Shown here: one piece after another, positions 1 through 6,818 of the stretch
Position numbering within the stretch: position 1 is the first letter of the stretch
How the letters are laid out: every line of letters begins with the position of its first letter
Origin: Candidatus Aenigmatarchaeota archaeon
GTDB lineage: Archaea; Aenigmatarchaeota; Aenigmatarchaeia; Aenigmatarchaeales; Aenigmatarchaeaceae
NCBI GenBank assembly: GCA_011773475.1
Contig: WVXN01000036.1
Span: 8,114 to 22,774, forward strand
Reading direction: 5' to 3'
DNA: 14,661 bases
Notes under the pieces: generated by a model
Databases searched by the model: none
The model's input: the letters and a program-made list of their open reading frames with translations, nothing else
What the model was told of the DNA's origin: nothing
Made by a program: the position numbers and the translations under genes

Positions 1-1158
1 AACGACCCTTCTAGAGTTAGCGGATATTTTGGGGAAGCTCTAGAGTTTGATGGAAGTAATGATTATGCTCAAGTTCCAAACTTAGATTTGTTGAATCCAA
101 ATTATATTACTGTTGGAGCATGGATATATCCAAACACCGATAAACTATTACCAAGCGGCACAGCAACTTCGGGCATGATCCTTAAAAAAATTATTTGGGC
201 CAATGAACAAGGTTATTTTTTTCAATGGAACAACAACACTAAAACTGTATCATTTAACATAGGGAATGGAACGGATTGGAGGACGGCCAGTAGTACTACA
301 AATTCTGTTCCAGTAGGCCAATGGACATATGTAGCAGGAACTTATGACGGAAGCTATATAAGAGTCTATATTAATGGTGTGCTTAATAATACACGTACTC
401 ATTTTGGACCAATTGCACCAAGTATAGACAATTTAAGAATTGGAGCAGAAAGTTCTACATATAAAAGATTTAATGGAACAATAGATGAAGTAAGAATCTG
501 GGACAGAAGATTATATGAATCAGAGATTCAAAAAGAAATGCAAAGTTCTTTACCTATTATAAGACCAATAGCATCTTGGAGTTTTGAAGAAACTGGACAA
601 TATATTAATGACACTCATATCTGGGTTAAGGGAAAGTATAATTCTGCTCTTAGTTTTGATGGGACAGATGATTATGTGAATGTTAGTAGTTTTAATCCTC
701 ATACTTACAATGAATTCACAATTATGGCTTGGTATAAGTCAAGTACTTCTTCAGTAGTAGATGACCAGTACATCTTTTTACATTCAGATGGTATTGATTG
801 GGTAATCTTTGGTCCAACAGATGATATTGCTGATGATAAACTAAGATTTGAGATGAGAGTTGATGGTAGCGAGAATCATTATTATGGGACTTCGGACATT
901 GTTGATCAGACCTGGAAACATTTGGCAGCAGTGAGAAATAGCACTCATATAAACCTCTATGTGAACGGTGTACTGGAGAACTCGACTGCAGACCCAGGTT
1001 CCGGAATTCCTTGTCCAGTAGATGGAAGTATAGGTCCTTATATTGGTGATAATCCAGGAGTCACAGAGCAAGTTAATGGCATTGTTGACGAAGTAAGAAT
1101 CTGGGATAGAGTATTAACTCAGGCAGAAATACAAGCAGAAAAGAACAGAGGATCATAG
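1..1158 (+). CDS. LamG-repeat secreted/surface protein, 5' end missing
   Basis: The reading frame is open from base 1 to the TAG at 1156-1158, so this is the last 385 residues of a longer protein. It holds two tandem concanavalin-A-like (LamG/jellyroll) domains of about 180 residues. Each begins with a 'LxFDGxxDYxxV' strand (FDGSNDYAQV, FDGTDDYVNV), has a central 'YVNGVL'-type strand, and ends with 'DEVRIWDR' plus a short acidic helix. Many N-x-S/T sites fit an extracellular protein. LamG domains usually bind glycans or proteins, or accompany enzymes, at the cell surface. No catalytic domain, membrane segment or sorting signal is visible in this part, and the protein ends right after the second domain. 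The TTG at 88 is internal and is not a start. The stop abuts the stop of rfcL on the other strand. Function beyond adhesion or binding is unknown. Confidence 0.85.
   Translation, partial: NDPSRVSGYFGEALEFDGSNDYAQVPNLDLLNPNYITVGAWIYPNTDKLLPSGTATSGMILKKIIWANEQGYFFQWNNNTKTVSFNIGNGTDWRTASSTTNSVPVGQWTYVAGTYDGSYIRVYINGVLNNTRTHFGPIAPSIDNLRIGAESSTYKRFNGTIDEVRIWDRRLYESEIQKEMQSSLPIIRPIASWSFEETGQYINDTHIWVKGKYNSALSFDGTDDYVNVSSFNPHTYNEFTIMAWYKSSTSSVVDDQYIFLHSDGIDWVIFGPTDDIADDKLRFEMRVDGSENHYYGTSDIVDQTWKHLAAVRNSTHINLYVNGVLENSTADPGSGIPCPVDGSIGPYIGDNPGVTEQVNGIVDEVRIWDRVLTQAEIQAEKNRGS
484..507 (+). repeat. LamG terminal repeat, copy 1
   Basis: This 24-nt segment encodes 'DEVRIWDR' at the end of the first LamG domain. 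It matches 1087-1110 at 22 of 24 bases by eye, which marks the two domains as a tandem duplication within the gene. Confidence 0.7.
1087..1110 (+). repeat. LamG terminal repeat, copy 2
   Basis: Second copy of the near-identical 24-nt segment encoding 'DEVRIWDR', at the end of the second LamG domain. The two differences from the copy at 484-507 are both third-position C/T changes, so the protein motif is unchanged. Confidence 0.7.
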
Positions 1159-2232
1159 TTATTTCTTCAAAATAATATTCAAATAAGGCATTTGTTCTTT
1201 TACTTTTCTTTTAGAACAATGTAAAACATTTCCTAAATTTTTATATAACTCTTCATTTTTACTCCTCAGAATCCTTGTTCTTCCCAATATAATCAATCTG
1301 TCAGGAGGTTTGTACATTACGAATTTTTTATTGTTCTCAATAAGGGTAATTCCAGCTATCAAGTCCCTCATATATTTTTTAAACCTATAATTTTGATTAA
1401 CAATTATTTTGCTTTTAAATAGATCAGCCTTACTTAGCAATTCAAAAGCTTCTGCAATTTCTCCAGGATTTTTAAATTCTTGAGGAATGTTTTGTTCTAT
1501 CCACCAGAATATTTCATCAATATCTTTTTCACTCTCACCTATTGCTTGTAAAGCTTTTCCAAAATCATTTGACTGAAAAATTATTCTTAAAGTTTTAAAT
1601 ATATCCTTTTTCTTATCTCTTAATCCAAACTCTGTATTTTTGGAAAAAACTTCTAAATCGTTTATTGCAGACCTCATATCACCGTCAGAATCAATAGCAA
1701 CTCTTCTTATCATATTTTTGTTTATTTTTATTTTTTCTTTTGATGCTATTTTGTTTAATTCTTTTTCTATCAAGTTTACAGGTACTCTGTTAACTCTTAA
1801 CAAGATACAGTAATTTCTCAAACTTCTTAATTTTTTATCATAAGCATTATTTGCAGTTATGATTACAGGATGGGCACTTTGTTTTATTGTTTTAATAATT
1901 TCAGCTATTGCTCCTCTGTCACTAAAAGAATCTATTTCGTCTATCAAAATCAATCTTTTATTTATTAATGAGCCTTCTTTAGAGGCTGGCAATAAAACTT
2001 CTTTAACATAGAAAGTAACTTTTTCGGTGCTAGCATTAATTTCTATTAAATTAAACTTGTTCTGTTTAGCTACGATTTCTATTATTAATGTCTTCCCTAT
2101 CCCTGTTGGTCCATACAATAGCAAAGCCTTTCCCGATTTCCAATTCTTAAGCCAGTCAGTAATCTTCTTAATAATAATTTTCTGACCTACAATTTCTACT
2201 AATCTTTTTGGTTTATATTTTTCAACAAGCAT
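1159..2232 (-). CDS. rfcL: Replication factor C large subunit (clamp loader)
   Basis: This is the large subunit of the archaeal clamp loader, which with RfcS opens the PCNA ring and loads it at primer-template junctions using ATP. The 357-residue protein opens with the family's 'EKYKPKRLVEIVGQ' region. It has Walker A GPTGIGKT (about 41-48), Walker B LILIDEID (94-101) and sensor 1 ITANN (125-129), followed by the lid and a helical collar domain. It ends just after the conserved 'LHCSKRK...PYL' segment of the collar. Archaeal RfcL proteins are commonly longer (about 400-500 residues) and carry a charged tail with a C-terminal PCNA-interacting PIP box. No clear QxxLxxFF motif is seen here. The ATG lies 8 nt after the rfcS stop, with a GGAG Shine-Dalgarno site overlapping that TAG, so the two genes form one translationally linked operon. 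Confidence 0.92.
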   Translation of the reverse strand: MLVEKYKPKRLVEIVGQKIIIKKITDWLKNWKSGKALLLYGPTGIGKTLIIEIVAKQNKFNLIEINASTEKVTFYVKEVLLPASKEGSLINKRLILIDEIDSFSDRGAIAEIIKTIKQSAHPVIITANNAYDKKLRSLRNYCILLRVNRVPVNLIEKELNKIASKEKIKINKNMIRRVAIDSDGDMRSAINDLEVFSKNTEFGLRDKKKDIFKTLRIIFQSNDFGKALQAIGESEKDIDEIFWWIEQNIPQEFKNPGEIAEAFELLSKADLFKSKIIVNQNYRFKKYMRDLIAGITLIENNKKFVMYKPPDRLIILGRTRILRSKNEELYKNLGNVLHCSKRKVKEQMPYLNIILKK

Positions 2233-2240
2233 TTAATCTC

Positions 2241-3191
2241 CTATTTTTTATAAAGAGAAAATTGTGCTAACAAAGCCTCTAGTTGCAACTGTTCGTTTCC
2301 ACCTTGATTCAGTCTAAATTCAAATTCTCCAACTCTTTCCACAAGACCAATTTTTTCTTTGTCAGGAATATCAAGTCTGTACAGTTGATTTGAAATTTCT
2401 TTTATTATATCTTGTCCAGAAATACCTCTTTTTAGCAACAGATCTTTTAAAATCTTTCTTGAGTCTATAAACTTTCCATTTAAAGCATGATTCATCATGT
2501 CCATAACTTCTTTTGGTTCTGCTTGTGCAGTAACTTCATAGATTGTATTTTTAGTGATTTTCTTTCTCATTATTGCTGATGCTTGAAGTATGTTAGTTGC
2601 TTTTCTTAGGTCACCACCAGAAATCAAATATATTGCTTCCAAAGCCTCTTTATCTATTTTCAGTTTTTCTCCACTCACAATTCTTTTTATATATTCGAAA
2701 ACGTTTTCCTCTGATAGCGTTTTAAATCTGAAAACCACTGCCCTGCTTTGAATTGGTGAAATAATACGAGAAGAATAATTACAACTTAGAATAAACCTTG
2801 TCACATCAGAATACATTTCCATTAATCTTCTTAAGGCATTTTGTGCTTCAGAAGTTAGTGCATCAGCTTCATCAAGAAATATTATTTTAAATGAACCTCC
2901 TATTGGTTTTATCCTTGAAAAATTTTTAACCCTCGTTCTTATTACATCTATTCCACGCATATCTGAAGCATTTGTTTCTTGAAAATTTTGTTTCCAGTTT
3001 TTTCCAAAAATCTCTCTTGCAATAGCTATGGCGCAACAAGTTTTTCCTGTTCCCGGAGGTCCTGCAAAAATCATGTGAGGTATTTTACTTTCCTTAACAA
3101 AGGATTTTAACCTTTCCACAACATGCTTTTGATCTATCACTTCTTTTAAAATTTTTGGCCTATATTTTTCTGTCCATATAGAGAAGTCCAT
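2241..3191 (-). CDS. rfcS: Replication factor C small subunit (clamp loader)
   Basis: Small AAA+ subunit of the clamp loader; archaea usually use four copies with one RfcL. The 316-residue length is normal for the family. It starts with the typical 'WTEKYRP' motif. Walker A GPPGTGKT is at 44-51, Walker B with the DEAD box at 107-110, and sensor 1 SCN at 136-138. The trans-acting arginine finger of the 'SRC' motif is present at Arg150, but the following Cys is replaced by Ala (SRA, 149-151). The C-terminal collar is complete and the protein ends with 'LYKK'. It is first in the rfcS-rfcL operon. The upstream region has a TATA-like TTTAAATTTATT at about 3235-3224 on the minus strand and a GGTGGT Shine-Dalgarno-like site at 3200-3195. 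Confidence 0.95.
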   Translation of the reverse strand: MDFSIWTEKYRPKILKEVIDQKHVVERLKSFVKESKIPHMIFAGPPGTGKTCCAIAIAREIFGKNWKQNFQETNASDMRGIDVIRTRVKNFSRIKPIGGSFKIIFLDEADALTSEAQNALRRLMEMYSDVTRFILSCNYSSRIISPIQSRAVVFRFKTLSEENVFEYIKRIVSGEKLKIDKEALEAIYLISGGDLRKATNILQASAIMRKKITKNTIYEVTAQAEPKEVMDMMNHALNGKFIDSRKILKDLLLKRGISGQDIIKEISNQLYRLDIPDKEKIGLVERVGEFEFRLNQGGNEQLQLEALLAQFSLYKK

Positions 3192-3238
3192 ACAACCACC
3201 AGTAATATTATTTATGTGAATTTAATAAATTTAAAGGT
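3192..3238. promoter_or_regulatory. Divergent promoter region, rfcS / transglutaminase-like gene
   Basis: This 47-nt gap between two divergent start codons must hold both promoters. On the minus strand, TTTAAATTTATT (about 3235-3224) lies about 37 nt before the rfcS ATG and is followed by GGTGGT as a ribosome site. On the plus strand, ATTATTTATG (about 3207-3216) lies about 28 nt before the ATG at 3239, with no convincing Shine-Dalgarno, which suggests a leaderless transcript. The boxes were found by eye. Confidence 0.5.
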
Positions 3239-5014
3239 ATGAAAAAGCTCTTGATTTTAGTAATATTTTTACTACTACCAATTCAGGTCTTAGCAAAAGA
3301 CATAAAAAACCCCCAAGTAGTTAGTGAGATGAGAGTTAATATCGTAGAAAATGGTTCTGTGGAATTAAATGGAACAATTTATAATCTTGAGTTAAACCTT
3401 TCAATACCACAAGAGAACGACTATCAGAAAATTGAGTATTTTGATGTTAGGGATTCTTTGGGACCTTGTGTGACTGAATTTTGCTCTTATGATTTTGTTA
3501 ACGATAGATACGGCAATAGATTGTTGAATATTAAATGGAAAAATCCAGTAGGAAACGTAATTTACACTGTTAATTCTACCCTTCTCATAAAAAGAAGAGG
3601 AGATATTGAGAAAAAAACCTTGAAAGAATTTATAGAACCAACAGAACTTGTCCAGTCTGCAGACCCTGAGATTGTTGAACTGGCTTCTGAAGCAAGAGGA
3701 AATGATTTTGATAAAGTGTCATATTTAGCTAAGTGGATAGGAGAAAATATAGAATATGATAAAGTTTATTCAGATGTTAATCTCTCTGCAAAAGAAATTT
3801 TAAAGGTCAGAAAAGGCGTTTGTAAAGAGTTTTCAAATCTATTGGTTTCTTTTCTTAGAGACTTGGGTTATTATTCTGCTGTTGCTGTTGGTTATGTTCA
3901 TCCGGGCAGAGTTTATGAGACATATGAATTTCAGCCTCATGGATGGGCTGAGATTTATGCAGACAAAGGAATAGTAGCTGATCCTGTTTGGTCTGAGGTT
4001 GGATATCTTGATGCTACTCATGTGAAATTTGCTACATTTCCAGACAGTAGTTGGACATTTACTGAAGTAAATGCAAACGGAATAGGAAATATAAAAATCA
4101 GGTTAAGTGAAAATGATGTTAAATTAAAAATTTTAGATTTTAAAGAAGAGCCTTTTATTAATGTAAATACTAGTCTTCTATCAAACAGTATTTGGGCCAA
4201 TTATACTGTTTTGAGAACAGACTTAAAAGCTGATGGATGCTTCTTAACTAAGATCGAATACAAAGGCTGTATTGATCAAAGTGGCAAAGACTTTCTACAA
4301 ATAGTAGAACCTCAAAACATAGTTTATTTTTGCAATGAAAAGACAGTTTTTACTATTTTTAGAATACCATTATTAGATGAAAGAAAGAATTATAGATGCG
4401 ATATAAAGGCTTTCCCGTATGCAGGAGAAGAATCTGGCGTACAATTGGTCCTAAATCCAAAGGGTTATGGCTATTCTCAATTATCAGTTGAAAAAAATGT
4501 TGTGAAACCAGGAGAAAAATTCTTAGTTACTGCTAGACAGTCTCAAATATTTACAGATTATGGTGAATACGCATACGAGAAGGCAGAATTTACAGCACCA
4601 AACTATGATTTTAAGGTTTATGGCTATAATTCTGGATATTTAGCTCAAAAAAATATTTCTGTTGTCCTAGAAAAGCCAATAGAAGTCAATTTAGATGTGA
4701 ATGAAACAGCTTCTGCAGGAAAAACAATTCCAGTAAAAGTTAGAGTTCTAAATCTTGGTGACAAATCCCAGGAAATATCTGTTATTTTTAGAAAAGAAAC
4801 TGTTTCAGAAACCTTAACAGATTTTAAAGATTTTGTTTTTAATTTTACTCCACAAGACGCTAATGACAATCTTATACAAGTTTTTGTGAACACCCCTGAC
4901 TTTTCAACATCAGTATCAAAAACAATAACAGTTATAGGTCAGAAAAGTACTTGGGAGAACATATTTCAACCAATCATAGATTTCTTTAACTGGTTATTCT
5001 CCTTATTTCAGTAA
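3239..5014 (+). CDS. Secreted transglutaminase-like (papain-fold) protein
   Basis: A 591-residue exported protein. Residues 1-19 form a signal peptide: KK, a Leu/Ile-rich core, and the likely cleavage site VLA|KD. A beta-rich region (about 20-140) precedes a transglutaminase-like domain (about 150-265) with the Cys-His-Asp triad: Cys195 in GVCKEFSNL, His234 in HGWAEI and Asp248 in ADPVW. The rest is beta-sandwich. Around 500-570 a CARDB/APHP-like segment contains 'VKVRVLNLGDKSQEISV'. The last 17 residues are hydrophobic and aromatic (FFNWLFSLF) and may anchor or tether the protein. Proteins of this superfamily in prokaryotes act as cysteine proteases, transglutaminases or amidases; the substrate cannot be told from sequence. 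It is divergent from rfcS, and rpl40e follows on the same strand after 37 nt with its own probable promoter. Confidence 0.85.
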   Translation: MKKLLILVIFLLLPIQVLAKDIKNPQVVSEMRVNIVENGSVELNGTIYNLELNLSIPQENDYQKIEYFDVRDSLGPCVTEFCSYDFVNDRYGNRLLNIKWKNPVGNVIYTVNSTLLIKRRGDIEKKTLKEFIEPTELVQSADPEIVELASEARGNDFDKVSYLAKWIGENIEYDKVYSDVNLSAKEILKVRKGVCKEFSNLLVSFLRDLGYYSAVAVGYVHPGRVYETYEFQPHGWAEIYADKGIVADPVWSEVGYLDATHVKFATFPDSSWTFTEVNANGIGNIKIRLSENDVKLKILDFKEEPFINVNTSLLSNSIWANYTVLRTDLKADGCFLTKIEYKGCIDQSGKDFLQIVEPQNIVYFCNEKTVFTIFRIPLLDERKNYRCDIKAFPYAGEESGVQLVLNPKGYGYSQLSVEKNVVKPGEKFLVTARQSQIFTDYGEYAYEKAEFTAPNYDFKVYGYNSGYLAQKNISVVLEKPIEVNLDVNETASAGKTIPVKVRVLNLGDKSQEISVIFRKETVSETLTDFKDFVFNFTPQDANDNLIQVFVNTPDFSTSVSKTITVIGQKSTWENIFQPIIDFFNWLFSLFQ

Positions 5015-5015
5015 A

Positions 5016-5029
5016 TTTATAAATTTAAG
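5016..5029 (+). promoter_or_regulatory. TATA-box region of rpl40e-ubiA
   Basis: TTTATAAATTTAAG begins two bases after the preceding stop codon and 36 nt before the rpl40e ATG. The same 14-mer occurs before the kinase gene at 12227-12240. A GTGAT Shine-Dalgarno-like site lies just upstream of the ATG, consistent with a short leader. Confidence 0.55.
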
Positions 5030-5051
5030 TTTTATATTATAAAGTGATTTT

Positions 5052-5228
5052 ATGCCTAAAACAAGGGTTGAAGCAGTGACAAATAGAATATATACTAGAG
5101 TTTTTGTCTGTATGAAATGCAATGCTAAGATTAGGGCTGATGCTAGAAAAGTTAAGATTGGAAAAGTAAAATGTAGAAAGTGTTACTCAAAACAACTTAG
5201 GCCAAAATCCAAAGAAAGGAAGATATAA
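5052..5228 (+). CDS. rpl40e: Large-subunit ribosomal protein L40e
   Basis: A 58-residue, highly basic protein. It carries two CxxC knuckles (Cys20/Cys23 and Cys41/Cys44) and ends in LRPKSKERK, a close match to the L40e signature 'LRPKxKE'. L40e is a small zinc-binding protein of the archaeal/eukaryotic 50S/60S subunit. Seventeen residues separate the two knuckles. The haloarchaeal form I recall has about ten, so this copy has an enlarged zinc-finger loop. The start is ATG 5052, preceded by GTGAT at 5044-5048. The stop TAA at 5226-5228 shares its last A with the ATG of the downstream prenyltransferase (TAATG), which indicates co-transcription and translational coupling. Confidence 0.82.
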   Translation: MPKTRVEAVTNRIYTRVFVCMKCNAKIRADARKVKIGKVKCRKCYSKQLRPKSKERKI

Positions 5229-6034
5229 TGACTTCTTATGTAAAAATATTAAGACCTTCAGTTGTTTTTCTAGCAACCTTTGCTGTTCTAGTAGGAGCAT
5301 TGATTGTTGGATATTATCAACCATTCCAAATTTTAATAGGTATTTTAGTAGCTTCTCTAATTGCTGGTGCAGGAAATGTGACAAATGACTATTATGATTA
5401 TGAGATCGATAAAATAAACAAACCTAAAAGAGTTATACCATCAGGAAAAATAAAAAGAAAGAATGCAGCCTTTTTTGCAGCTATATTATATGTGTTAGCT
5501 AATGTTTTGGCAATATTATTTTTGAATACAGATATGATTTTACTGGCTTTGTTTAATACATTTATTTCTTTTGTCTATGCTTGGAAAATTAAAGCAACTT
5601 TTTTAGGGCATTTTATAGACAGTTGGTTGGCAGCTTCCACCTTTTTGTTCGGAGCTTTGTTTGTCAATATAACTGCAACAATTATTTTCTTGTTTTCCAT
5701 GTCTTATTTAACAAATTTAGGTAGAGAAATTGTTAAAGGAATAGAAGACATGAAAGGTGATAAGAAAATTGGTGCGAGAACACTTCCAGTTATTTTAGGA
5801 AAGATTATTTCTTCATGGATTGCAATCCTTTTTATAATTTTTGCAATTGCAATAAGTCCAATACCTTATTTTTTTAATTTACTCAGCATAAGTTATTTGC
5901 TTTTAGTAATTTTTGCTGACTTAATATTCCTTTTCTCATGTTTTATTTTGTTATTTAATCCAGCAAAATCACAGAAAATTATGAAGATTGCAATGTTTCT
6001 TGCTATTATTGCTTTCTTAGTCGGGATTTATTAA
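5228..6034 (+). CDS. ubiA: UbiA-family prenyltransferase, probable DGGGP synthase
   Basis: A 268-residue integral membrane prenyltransferase with about eight to nine hydrophobic segments. It carries both Asp-rich motifs of the UbiA family. The first is N53-D-x-x-D57-x-x-x-D61 followed by KINKPKR. The second is D173-x-x-x-D177 in GIEDMKGDKKIGARTLP. These bind prenyl diphosphate through Mg2+. In archaea this family includes digeranylgeranylglyceryl phosphate synthase (EC 2.5.1.42), which adds the second geranylgeranyl chain to make the ether-lipid core. The short N-terminus and 'RVIPSGKI' fit that group, but other UbiA roles (quinone or heme side chains) cannot be excluded. It is coupled to rpl40e by a TAATG overlap, with AGGA upstream as a ribosome site. 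Its 3' end overlaps the convergent HAD gene by 18 nt. Confidence 0.85.
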   Translation: MTSYVKILRPSVVFLATFAVLVGALIVGYYQPFQILIGILVASLIAGAGNVTNDYYDYEIDKINKPKRVIPSGKIKRKNAAFFAAILYVLANVLAILFLNTDMILLALFNTFISFVYAWKIKATFLGHFIDSWLAASTFLFGALFVNITATIIFLFSMSYLTNLGREIVKGIEDMKGDKKIGARTLPVILGKIISSWIAILFIIFAIAISPIPYFFNLLSISYLLLVIFADLIFLFSCFILLFNPAKSQKIMKIAMFLAIIAFLVGIY

Positions 6035-6757
6035 TTGTTTTTCAAATTTCCTATAGTCGTCTATGTTTATTTCTCCTTTTCCATTGTTGTATGTGGCAAA
6101 AAGCCCTACTTTACCTTTAAAGATATAAGGATCTTCAGGGTTATCAGATATCATTACAACATCTTCTAATCTTATTCCATCTTTTTCAAGTTCTTCTTGA
6201 AGAAGACTTAATTTATATTCAGGTCCTTTCATAATTATTTGAACATCATTTATTATTCCATTTGGCCTCAATCTTGTAATATTGGAAATACAGCTATCGA
6301 AACCAAAATGACCTTCGGCTGCTTCTGCACATTCAGAAGATTCTCTAGTTAATAAAATAACTTTTTTATTTTCTCCAAAATTTCTTATTCTATCTAAAAA
6401 GTTTTTAGCTCCAGGATTTTCAAAGAATTTTATATATCTTCCTGCCCACTTTTTCATCTCTCCTCTTTTTACACCATATTTATCAAGACATTGGTGAAGG
6501 TCTTCTAATAAATAGTTTTCAAAGTCCCAGTCACTCAAATCCGAAAATCTTCTTAGACGACTTCTAGTATAAATTTTTAAACCATGTGCTCCTAATTTGA
6601 GGGCATCTAGAAATTTACCTTCTTTTAACTTATCCCATATAGTACCAAAAGCACCATAAGAAGCATTTCCTTTAATTGTTGTATCACTTAGATCAACAAC
6701 TACAGCTTTCGAATTTTCAAGAGCTTCTCTTTGATACTGTTCTAATGTTGTTTCCAT
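6017..6757 (-). CDS. HAD-superfamily protein with altered catalytic motif I
   Basis: A 246-residue protein with HAD-fold motifs. Motif I is VVVDLSDTT with nucleophile-position Asp22. Motif II is VILLTRES with Thr137. Motif III Lys is probably Lys177 or Lys182 (MKGPEYK). Motif IV is MISDNPEDP (Asp205, Asp209). A helical cap (about 35-115) is inserted between motifs I and II, as in subclass I enzymes such as the phosphoserine-phosphatase-like group. The usual second Asp of the DxD phosphatase signature, the general acid/base, is replaced by Ser24. That suggests either a non-phosphatase chemistry or reduced activity. The substrate is unknown. There is no clear Shine-Dalgarno before ATG 6757, so the mRNA may be leaderless. 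The gene converges on ubiA with an 18-nt overlap and is divergent from the zinc-ribbon gene. Confidence 0.75.
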   Translation of the reverse strand: METTLEQYQREALENSKAVVVDLSDTTIKGNASYGAFGTIWDKLKEGKFLDALKLGAHGLKIYTRSRLRRFSDLSDWDFENYLLEDLHQCLDKYGVKRGEMKKWAGRYIKFFENPGAKNFLDRIRNFGENKKVILLTRESSECAEAAEGHFGFDSCISNITRLRPNGIINDVQIIMKGPEYKLSLLQEELEKDGIRLEDVVMISDNPEDPYIFKGKVGLFATYNNGKGEINIDDYRKFEKQLINPD

Positions 6758-6818
6758 TATTGATTTTTTTGATAAGATAAGGATTTAAATATTTTAAACA
6801 TATTTATTAATTGACGAT
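6758..6818. promoter_or_regulatory. Divergent promoter, HAD gene / zinc-ribbon gene
   Basis: The 61-nt gap contains a nearly palindromic TATA-like element, TTTAAATATTTTAAA (6784-6798). Its centre is about 28 nt before the plus-strand ATG 6819 and about 34 nt before the minus-strand ATG 6757, so one symmetric element could serve both genes. Neither start has a good Shine-Dalgarno site. Confidence 0.5.

Noticed and set aside
88..90. TTG as the start of the LamG protein
   Set aside because: The frame is open to base 1, and the residues before 88 (FDGSNDY...) are the first conserved strand of the LamG domain, so the gene begins outside the window.
5187..5384. Minus-strand open frame across rpl40e and ubiA
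   Set aside because: It is a shadow of two well-supported plus-strand genes and has no recognisable motif or ribosome site. The same holds for minus-strand frames within 841-1071, 3839-4200, 4645-4893, 9067-9267, 9663-9875, 10341-10580 and 12716-12949.
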